Of a DNA stretch of 39,444 nt, positions 30,954-39,444 are shown piece by piece. Position 1 is the first letter of the stretch. The number at the start of each line of letters is the position of its first letter. Below the pieces are notes generated by a model, which had not been told where the DNA came from, searched no databases, and was given only the letters and a program-made list of their open reading frames with translations. Source of the DNA: Pseudomonadota bacterium (GTDB lineage Bacteria; Pseudomonadota; Alphaproteobacteria; Caulobacterales; Caulobacteraceae); NCBI GenBank assembly GCA_023432855.1, contig JAEZEZ010000077.1:1-39444 (forward strand), written 5' to 3'. A program made the translations under genes and the position numbers.

Positions 30954-32303
30954 ATGCAGGTCGTCGAAAAGTCCAACGAAGGTCTGAGCCGCGTGCTCGA
31001 GGTTACGGTTCCGCAGAAGGAGCTGACCGACCAGCTCGACGCCAAGATCGCCGAGGTCGGTCCGCGTCTGCGCATCAAGGGCTTCCGCCCGGGCAAGGTG
31101 CCGCCGGCCCATGTGCGCAAGATGTTCGGCAAGGAGCTGATGAGCGAGATCGTCCAGGACACCCTGAACGCCTCGCCGCAGAAGGCGCTGGACGAAGCCA
31201 AGATCCGCCCGGCCGCCCCGGCCGACCTCGACCTGAAGTCCGACATGGACAAGGTGATCGCCGGCGAGGCCGACCTGGCCTTCGAGATGGCCGTCGAGGT
31301 CATGCCCGAATTCGACCCGATCGACCCGGCCACGCTCGAGCTGAAGCGTCCGGTCTACACCGCCGACGACGAGGAAGTTCAGGCCGCGCTCAAGAACATC
31401 GCGGCCCAGAACCGCACCTACGAGCCCAAGGGCGGCAAGGCCCCCAAGGCGGCGGACGGCGACCAGGTCGTGATCGACTTCGTCGGCCGCGTCGACGGCG
31501 AAGCCTTCCAGGGCGGCGCCGCCGAGGACCACGCGCTGGTGCTGGGCTCGAACACCTTCATCCCGGGCTTCGAAGAGCAGCTGGTGGGCGTGAAGGCTGG
31601 CGACACCAAGACCGTGGCCGTCACCTTCCCCGAGGAGTACGGCGCGGCCCATCTCGCCGGCAAGGCGGCCGAGTTCGAGGTGACCGTCAAGGAAGTCCGC
31701 GCGGCCAAGGACGGCGACGCCCAGGTCGACGACGAGTTCGCCAAGAAGCTTGGCTTCGACAGCGCCGAGAAGCTGACGGACGCGGTCCGCGATCAGCTCA
31801 ACCGTCCGTACAACGAGGCCTCGCGGTTCAAGCTGAAGCGCGCCCTGCTCGACGCCCTGGACGAGAAGCACGACTTCCCGCTGCCCGAGAAGATGGTCGA
31901 GAACGAGTTCAACTCGATCTGGAAGCAGGTCGAGGCGGACAAGGAAGCCGGCAACCTGCCGCCCGAGGACGCCAAGAAGTCCGACAAGAAGCTCAAGGAA
32001 GAGTACCGCAAGATCGCCGAGCGCCGCGTGAGACTGGGCCTGGTGCTGGCCGAGATCGGCCGCCGCAACAACATTCAGGTGACCAACGAGGAGCTGAACG
32101 CCGCGGTCAACGACCAGGCGCGCCAGAACCCGCAGTTCGCCAAGCAGATCTTCGAGTACTACCAGCGCAATCCCGGCGCCGCGGCCCAGCTTCGCGCCCC
32201 GATCTACGAGGAGAAGGTCTGCGACATGATCTTCCGCGTCGCCAAGGTCGAGGAAGAGGCTGTGACGAAAGAGGCCCTGTTCGAAGGCGACGACGACCTC
32301 TAG
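30954..32303 (+). CDS. tig: Trigger factor (ribosome-associated chaperone)
   Basis: Binds the ribosome exit tunnel and shields nascent chains; also a peptidyl-prolyl isomerase. 449 residues. The ribosome-binding signature GFRPGKVP is at 43-50, the FKBP-type domain at about 160-250 (GDQVVIDFVGRVDGEAFQGG, LVLGSNTFIPGFEEQLVG), and the C-terminal substrate arms follow. The acidic tail EALFEGDDDL is usual. GGAAG precedes the ATG. It heads a chaperone/protease region with clpP, clpX and lon. Confidence 0.97.
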   Translation: MQVVEKSNEGLSRVLEVTVPQKELTDQLDAKIAEVGPRLRIKGFRPGKVPPAHVRKMFGKELMSEIVQDTLNASPQKALDEAKIRPAAPADLDLKSDMDKVIAGEADLAFEMAVEVMPEFDPIDPATLELKRPVYTADDEEVQAALKNIAAQNRTYEPKGGKAPKAADGDQVVIDFVGRVDGEAFQGGAAEDHALVLGSNTFIPGFEEQLVGVKAGDTKTVAVTFPEEYGAAHLAGKAAEFEVTVKEVRAAKDGDAQVDDEFAKKLGFDSAEKLTDAVRDQLNRPYNEASRFKLKRALLDALDEKHDFPLPEKMVENEFNSIWKQVEADKEAGNLPPEDAKKSDKKLKEEYRKIAERRVRLGLVLAEIGRRNNIQVTNEELNAAVNDQARQNPQFAKQIFEYYQRNPGAAAQLRAPIYEEKVCDMIFRVAKVEEEAVTKEALFEGDDDL

Positions 32304-32353
32304 CTTGAATGCCGAACGGCCGGGGGGCCTGTTCGGGACGACGGAGTAGGACG

Positions 32354-33253
32354 ATGGGCGTTCCGGCGCTATTGGCCGCAGCAACCCTGGCGTTCGCGTC
32401 GGCTCAGGCCGGAGCTTCGGCTCCGGCCGCAGCTCCCGCCGCCGAACCGCCGACGACCGTCGAGGAAGTCACGGTCCGGGCCGCCCAGAAGCGCACCATC
32501 TCCGAATTCGTGAAGGCCATCTCGGACGAAACCCGGGAAGGCAAGCTGGCGCGCTGGAACAAGACCATCTGCCCCGCCACCCTGGGTCTCGAGCGGCGCT
32601 ACGCCGAGTATCTGAACGACCGCCTGGGTTCGGTCGCCCGCGACGCGGGCCTGAAGGTGGCCGAGCCCGGGTGCCGGCCGGACATCCTGATCGTGGTGAC
32701 GGGCGACGCGGCGACGCTGATGGGCGAGCTGGCCGCCGAGCATCGGGACCTGTTCGCGGTCGAGCGCTGGTCCTACGAACGCACCAGCGGCGGCGGGTCG
32801 CAGTCCTTCGAATCCTTCATCCAGACCCCGAGGCCCGTCCGGTGGTGGCACGTGGCCGAAACCGTGCCCGCCGACGGCCAGCCGTTCCAGGGCGACGGAA
32901 AGACGGTGAAGGTCTCCCCCTCCCGCCTGCGCGACACCATGCGCGAGGACTTCGCCTTCGTCGTCATCGTGGTGGACGCGAAGCTGGCCCAGGGCGTGAC
33001 CTACCAGGCCCTGTCCGACTACGTGGCCATGGCCGCGCTGGCCCAGCTCAATCCGAACGTCAGCGTCGACAGCGTCCCCAGCGTGCTCAACGTGTTCAAC
33101 GACATCGAGCAGGGCCGGACGCCGCCGGAGGGCATCACCGAGTGGGACCGGGCCTATCTGAAAGGCCTTTACGGCGCCCGCGCGGACGCCCCGGACGCCC
33201 GCAGCCAGCGCGGCCGGATCGTCCGCGGCATCCAGCGCGGCGGACTGCCCTAG
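32354..33253 (+). CDS. Secreted protein of unknown function
   Basis: A 299-residue protein with a signal peptide (about 1-20, MGVPALLAAATLAFASAQAGA) and an Ala/Pro-rich linker, then a globular domain. Two cysteines (in TICPATLG and EPGCRPDILIVVTG) may form a disulphide. The pattern of a central VVTGDAATLM strand and later VVDAKLAQGVTYQALSDYVAMAALAQLNP reminds me of unnamed proteins common in Caulobacterales and Sphingomonadales. I chose the ATG at 32354 for the signal peptide and the nearby GGAGTAGG; an ATG at 32309 is in frame but poorer. Between tig and clpP. Confidence 0.75.
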   Translation: MGVPALLAAATLAFASAQAGASAPAAAPAAEPPTTVEEVTVRAAQKRTISEFVKAISDETREGKLARWNKTICPATLGLERRYAEYLNDRLGSVARDAGLKVAEPGCRPDILIVVTGDAATLMGELAAEHRDLFAVERWSYERTSGGGSQSFESFIQTPRPVRWWHVAETVPADGQPFQGDGKTVKVSPSRLRDTMREDFAFVVIVVDAKLAQGVTYQALSDYVAMAALAQLNPNVSVDSVPSVLNVFNDIEQGRTPPEGITEWDRAYLKGLYGARADAPDARSQRGRIVRGIQRGGLP

Positions 33254-33273
33254 CGCACCATCCCGCCCGCGGG

Positions 33274-33302
33274 TTGCAACCGGCCCGCCGCGAGGCGATA
33301 TC
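33274..33302 (+). promoter_or_regulatory. Probable clpP promoter
   Basis: TTGCAAC (33274-33280), 14-base spacer, GCGATATC (33295-33302; 7 of 8 matches to GCTANAWC). It lies 67 bases before clpP, after the end of the upstream gene. Confidence 0.55.
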
Positions 33303-33369
33303 CTGTCACCGACCAAGCGCGGACCGATTCCGGACAGCCGCCGCCACCTGCATCTCGAGAAGGCCTCCC

Positions 33370-34002
33370 ATGCGCGACCCGCAAGACGTGATGATGAACC
33401 TCGTCCCCATGGTGGTCGAACAGACCAGCCGCGGGGAGCGCGCCTACGACATCTTCTCCCGCATGCTGAAGGAGCGGATCATCTTCCTGACCGGTCCGGT
33501 CGAGGACGGCATGTCGTCGCTGATCTGCGCCCAGCTTCTCTTCCTGGAGTCCGAGAACCCCAAGAAGGAGATCGCGATGTACATCAACTCGCCCGGCGGC
33601 GTGGTGACGTCCGGCCTCGCGATCTACGACACCATGCAGTACATCAAGTCGCCCGTGTCGACGGTGTGCATGGGCATGGCGGCGTCTATGGGCTCGCTGC
33701 TGCTGACGGCCGGCACCTCGGGCCAGCGCATCTCGCTGCCGAACGCCCGCATCATGGTCCACCAGCCCTCGGGCGGCTTCCGCGGCCAGGCCTCGGACAT
33801 CGAGCGCCACGCCGAGGACATCATCAAGACCAAGCGCCGCCTGAACGAGATCTACGTCAAGCACACCGGCCAGTCCTACGAGGTGATCGAGCGCACCCTG
33901 GACCGCGACTATTTCATGAGCGCCGAGGAGGCGATGGCCTTCGGGATCGTCGACCACGTCTACGAGACCCGCGACGAGAACGACGCGACGACCGCGGGGT
34001 AG
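33370..34002 (+). CDS. clpP: ATP-dependent Clp protease proteolytic subunit
   Basis: Serine peptidase that forms the 14-mer chamber served by ClpX and ClpA. 210 residues with the full catalytic triad: Ser106 (GMAASMGS), His131 (MVHQPSGG) and Asp180 (LDRDYFMSAEEA). The ATG at 33370 follows GAGAAGG; ATGs at codons 8 and 9 are alternatives, and the first residues are usually removed by self-processing. In Caulobacter, ClpXP degrades CtrA and other cell-cycle proteins. A terminator follows 22 bases after the stop. Confidence 0.97.
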   Translation: MRDPQDVMMNLVPMVVEQTSRGERAYDIFSRMLKERIIFLTGPVEDGMSSLICAQLLFLESENPKKEIAMYINSPGGVVTSGLAIYDTMQYIKSPVSTVCMGMAASMGSLLLTAGTSGQRISLPNARIMVHQPSGGFRGQASDIERHAEDIIKTKRRLNEIYVKHTGQSYEVIERTLDRDYFMSAEEAMAFGIVDHVYETRDENDATTAG

Positions 34003-34024
34003 GCCGCGGCCGGTTCGAGATCAG

Positions 34025-34053
34025 GCCCCCGCCCTCGCCGGCGGGGGCTTTTT
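34025..34053 (+). terminator. Rho-independent terminator of clpP
   Basis: GCCCCCGCC / GGCGGGGGC, 9-bp stem with 6-base loop, followed by TTTTT. Confidence 0.9.
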
Positions 34054-34112
34054 CCTTGTTTCGGCATACCAAGACACGGCGCCCTCGTCCGTCGACAGGG
34101 ATTTCGGGCCCG

Positions 34113-34754
34113 CTACGGCCGCCCCCTGAACACCCGGAACCCCTTCACCTCGGCGATCTCGAGCATTTCAGTGTCGCCCGAGGTGTCGCCGTAGGCCGCC
34201 GCCAGCTTCACCTCCGGCCCGAAACGCTCGCGCAGGCGCACCACCTTCTCGGCCGCCCGGCAGTTCTCGCCGTGCAGCGGTCCGGAAATCCGCCCGTCGG
34301 CGCAGACCTTCAGCCGCGTGCCCAGCAGCACGTCGGCGCCCAGCCGCCGGGCGAAAGGCTCGACGGTGATGGCCGGCGAGGCGGTGACGATGACCATCAG
34401 GGCGCCCCTCGCCTTCCAGTCGTTCCAGGTCTCCAGCGCATCCGGGCGCATGAACCTGGCCCAGACCTTTTCGGCGAAGGCGTCCGCCTCGCGCCCTACG
34501 TCCTCCGGGGTGCGGCCGGCCAGGAACTCCCGCACGGCGGCGGCCTTGATGGTCCCCCGGTTTCGGTCGACGGCGTAGCGCGCGAGCGCGGGTCCAAGCC
34601 GGGCCAGCCCGGCGGCGAAGCGGAAGGTCGGGACCCTCCAGCGCAGGAATGCGTTGAAGCTGTCTCGGACGGTCAGGGTGCCGTCGAAGTCGAAGGCGAC
34701 GATCGGACGGTTTGTCCCGGTTTCGGACTGGCGGGTGTGGCTCTCGATCCCCAC
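34113..34754 (-). CDS. cicA: HAD-superfamily phosphatase, CicA-like
   Basis: A 213-residue HAD subfamily IB hydrolase. The nucleophile motif is DFDGTLT (Asp22, acid/base Asp24), motif II is VIVTASP, and motif III/IV is AAAYGDTSGDTEML. It is close to phosphoserine-phosphatase-like proteins. The gene lies between clpP and clpX, where Caulobacter crescentus has cicA, whose dosage affects growth and cell shape (from published work as I recall it). The start is GTG at 34752-34754. Unlike clpP and clpX it is on the minus strand, divergent from clpX. Symbol given by position and family, substrate unknown. Confidence 0.82.
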   Translation of the reverse strand: MGIESHTRQSETGTNRPIVAFDFDGTLTVRDSFNAFLRWRVPTFRFAAGLARLGPALARYAVDRNRGTIKAAAVREFLAGRTPEDVGREADAFAEKVWARFMRPDALETWNDWKARGALMVIVTASPAITVEPFARRLGADVLLGTRLKVCADGRISGPLHGENCRAAEKVVRLRERFGPEVKLAAAYGDTSGDTEMLEIAEVKGFRVFRGRP

Positions 34755-34954
34755 TTCAGACTCCGAAGGCTGGAAAAGCCGCCGCAGGCCGCCTGCGACC
34801 CCAAGCGCCCTTGATCATAAAGAGCCGCTTGTGATCGTATGCCGGTTGGCGGATTGTCGATTTTTGAACCCTTCCGGCCCCATGCTTGCAGGTGAGTCGG
34901 GCAAAGGGCGGGGGGAGACGGCGTCGGATCCTCCCCGATGAGTGAGAAACGCTG

Positions 34955-36217
<1,263 letters not shown>

Positions 36218-36242
36218 TCGCCGGGCTGAGCGCCGAGAGTTG

Positions 36243-36272
36243 AAGGGCCGGTTCCGAAGGGGACCGGCCCTT
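36243..36272 (+). terminator. Terminator hairpin after clpX
   Basis: AAGGGCCGGT / ACCGGCCCTT, a 10-bp stem extendable to 13, 26 bases after the clpX stop, followed by CTTG rather than a long T-run. Confidence 0.65.
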
Positions 36273-36283
36273 CTTGCATCCGC

Positions 36284-36365
36284 TCATCCCCGCGGAAGCG
36301 GGGACCCGGTCCTGTCCAGATAGCGCCTCGGTGAAAGAACCAGGTCCCCGCTTCCGCGGGGATGA
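36284..36365. repeat. Paired inverted REP-like element (REPIN type)
   Basis: A 23-base arm at 36284-36306 is repeated as a perfect inverted copy at 36343-36365, with a 36-base spacer. Each arm has its own small hairpin, CCCCGC-GGAA-GCGGGG. This is the form of dispersed intergenic REP doublets. The element lies in the 170-base gap between clpX and the malonyl-CoA synthase gene, and an apparent upstream extension of the latter reads through it. Confidence 0.8.
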
Positions 36366-36387
36366 ACGTTGTGAGAGACCGAAGTCC

Positions 36388-37887
36388 GTGAACCTCTACG
36401 ACCTCTTCACCGCCGCCGCCCGCCCCGACGCGCCCTTCCTGGAGACCCCGGACGGCGCCGTCATGCGATACCGGGACCTGGACGCCGCCACGGCCAGGCT
36501 GGCCAACGCGCTCACAGCCCGCGGGGTAGCTCCAGGCAGCCGTGTCTTCATCCAGGCCGAGAAGTCCCCGACCGCCCTGCTGCTCTATCTCGCCGCGCTC
36601 AGGGCCGGCGCGGTCTGGCTGCCCCTCAACACCGCCTACACAGCGACCGAGGCGGCCTGGTTCGTCGCCGACGCGGAGCCCGCGCTCGTCGTCTGCGCTC
36701 CGGAAAACCAGAGGGTGTTCGGCATCATGCCCGGCGCCGGCGCCGTGGACACGCTGGACGCTGAAGGCCGCGGCTCGATCACGGAGCTGGCCGCCGGCCA
36801 GGCCGACAGCTTCGCCACGGTCGAGCGCGACGACGACGATCTGGCCGCCATACTCTACACCTCGGGGACGACGGGGCGCTCCAAGGGCGCCATGCTCAGC
36901 CACGGCAACCTGGCGTCCAACGCCCGGACCCTCGTCGAGGCCTGGCGCTTCACCGCCGAGGATGTGCTGATCCACGCCCTGCCGATCTTCCACGTCCACG
37001 GGTTGTTCGTGGCGCTGCACACGGTGATGGCGTCGGGCGCCTCGATGCTGTTCCGGCCGAAGTTCGACCCGGCCGAAGTCGTCGCCCTGATGCGGCGCGC
37101 CACCGTGCTGATGGGCGTGCCGACCTTCTACACCCGACTGCTCGACCAGCCCGGCCTGGACAGGCAGGCCGCCGCGGGCATGCGCCTGTTCGTCTCCGGC
37201 TCGGCGCCCCTCCTGGCCGACACCCACCGCGCGTTCCGCGAACGCACCGGCCACGCCATTCTCGAACGCTACGGCATGACCGAAACGGGGATGAATACGT
37301 CAAACCCCTACGAGGGCGAGCGGCGCCCCGGCACGGTCGGCCCCGCCCTGCCCGGCGTGGAGCTCCGGATCACCGACCCGGAGACGGGGAAGCCGTTGCC
37401 CGGCGGCGAGATCGGCATGATCGAGGTGCGCGGCCCGAACGTCTTCAAGGGCTACTGGCGGATGCCCGATAAGACGGCGGCGGAATTCCGCGCCGACGGC
37501 TTCTTCATCACCGGTGACCTCGGCCTGATCGATACCGACGGCTACGTCGCCATCGTCGGCCGCGGCAAGGACCTGATCATCTCGGGCGGGCTGAACATCT
37601 ATCCGAAGGAGGTGGAAGCCGGGATCGACGCCATCGAGGGCGTGATCGAAAGCGCCGTCGTCGGCGCGCCCCATCCCGACTTCGGCGAGACTGTCGTGGC
37701 CTTCGTGGTCGCCGCCGACCCGGGCCTGGACGAGGCGGCGGTGCTCCGGGCGCTGGCTCCCCGGCTGGCCCGTTTCAAGCAGCCGCGGCGGGTGGAATTC
37801 GTCGACGCCCTGCCCCGCAACGCCATGGGCAAGGTGCAGAAGGCCGAGCTGCGCGAGCGGGTGAAGGACGCCTTCCGAACGGCCTGA
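36388..37887 (+). CDS. matB: Malonyl-CoA synthase
   Basis: ANL-superfamily enzyme that joins malonate and CoA with ATP. 499 residues from the GTG at 36388-36390. The P-loop-like motif YTSGTTGRSKG is at 157-167, then ALPIFHVHGL, and the MatB-type signature LERYGMTETGMNTSNPYEGERRPGTVG (about 292-318). GDLGLIDTDGYVAIVGRGKDLIISGG and the C-terminal lysine motif NAMGKVQKAEL complete it. Ribosome site weak (GAGAG). I did not use the ATG at 36274, since the extra residues are encoded by the REP-like element. A related acyl-CoA ligase cannot be fully excluded. Confidence 0.9.
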   Translation: MNLYDLFTAAARPDAPFLETPDGAVMRYRDLDAATARLANALTARGVAPGSRVFIQAEKSPTALLLYLAALRAGAVWLPLNTAYTATEAAWFVADAEPALVVCAPENQRVFGIMPGAGAVDTLDAEGRGSITELAAGQADSFATVERDDDDLAAILYTSGTTGRSKGAMLSHGNLASNARTLVEAWRFTAEDVLIHALPIFHVHGLFVALHTVMASGASMLFRPKFDPAEVVALMRRATVLMGVPTFYTRLLDQPGLDRQAAAGMRLFVSGSAPLLADTHRAFRERTGHAILERYGMTETGMNTSNPYEGERRPGTVGPALPGVELRITDPETGKPLPGGEIGMIEVRGPNVFKGYWRMPDKTAAEFRADGFFITGDLGLIDTDGYVAIVGRGKDLIISGGLNIYPKEVEAGIDAIEGVIESAVVGAPHPDFGETVVAFVVAADPGLDEAAVLRALAPRLARFKQPRRVEFVDALPRNAMGKVQKAELRERVKDAFRTA

Positions 37888-38047
37888 GCGGCATTTGCGC
37901 CACAGTACGTCCGCCGACGGCGGGGGCGCTCTTGCCCCTTGCAGCGCTGATGGCGGTGAAATCTTCCACGGCCCAGCTCCAAACGCGCACGGGCGCGGGC
38001 CACAGCGGCCCGCGGTGCGACGTTGCGACCCCTGTGACCCCCCGCCG

Positions 38048-38075
38048 CTTGAACCGCGCGGCGCGCGCGCCACAT
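38048..38075 (+). promoter_or_regulatory. Heat-shock (sigma-32 type) promoter of lon
   Basis: CTTGAA (38048-38053), 16 bases, CCACAT (38070-38075). This fits the alphaproteobacterial sigma-32 pattern (CTTGAA, about 16 bases, CCCATnT) with one mismatch in the -10. It lies about 108 bases before lon. The gap 37888-38183 holds no other gene that I can support. Confidence 0.6.
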
Positions 38076-38183
38076 AGTTTTCAACACAAAACGCCGGGAA
38101 TCGGCGGACGGACCGGAAAGACTCGCCGCATTGTCGAGTTGTCCCCGGTCCTTCGACCGAGGGAACGCCGGCGGGAGAGCGTC

Positions 38184-39444
<1,261 letters not shown>

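Noticed and set aside
36274..36387. ATG-initiated N-terminal extension of the malonyl-CoA synthase
   Set aside because: The extra 38 residues are translated from the REP-like inverted repeat and have no similarity to MatB; the GTG at 36388 starts where the family does.

Overview
The window is very GC-rich chromosomal DNA from an alphaproteobacterium, most likely of the family Caulobacteraceae (Caulobacter or Phenylobacterium type). The reasons are the mitochondrial-like complex I operon, the order clpP - cicA-like HAD gene - clpX - lon, and several promoters that fit the Caulobacter housekeeping pattern TTGaCgS / GCTANAWC. Genes are tightly packed; GTG and TTG starts and 1-4 base stop/start overlaps are common.

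Region 1 (1-12,970) is the respiratory complex I operon, read leftward: nuoA, B, C, D, two small membrane-protein genes, nuoE, another small membrane-protein gene, nuoF, G, H, a 77-residue repeat protein, nuoI, nuoJ, nuoK and the start of nuoL. A SAM-dependent methyltransferase lies on the opposite strand between nuoI and nuoJ, and nuoJ appears to have its own promoter, so the operon may be two transcription units. Upstream of nuoA are a good promoter and two palindromes resembling Fur/Irr iron operators, shared with a divergent cytochrome b561 gene.

Region 2 (13,000-21,500) is mixed: cytochrome b561, DUF302, an alpha/beta hydrolase, tRNA-Asp, and a coupled three-gene operon (KAS III-like ketosynthase, haem-oxygenase-fold probable diiron enzyme, unknown His-rich protein) that looks like an undescribed fatty-acyl-derived pathway. 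It continues with DUF2939 and DUF983 proteins, a small disordered protein, a two-CBS protein, a family 4 glycosyltransferase and a small ribbon-helix-helix protein.

Region 3 (21,500-26,270) holds an SPFH-domain membrane protein coupled to the ribbon-helix-helix gene, with a perfect palindrome on its probable -10. Divergent from it are a large autotransporter with Asp-rich cassettes and, directly behind it, a Kazal-type protease-inhibitor lipoprotein, closed by a strong terminator.

Region 4 (26,280-30,820) is nitrogen regulation (glnB-glnA), the bifunctional NAD(P)HX repair enzyme, a GNAT acetyltransferase, tRNA-Leu and an NTF2-like protein. Region 5 (30,820-39,444) is protein quality control: trigger factor, a secreted hypothetical, ClpP, CicA-like phosphatase, ClpX, a paired inverted REP-like element, malonyl-CoA synthase, and Lon (cut by the window end) behind a heat-shock-type promoter.

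Most genes are housekeeping. The parts that merit attention are the extra complex I operon proteins, the ketosynthase/diiron operon, the autotransporter-Kazal pair, the SPFH/RHH switch and the iron-operator-like sites.
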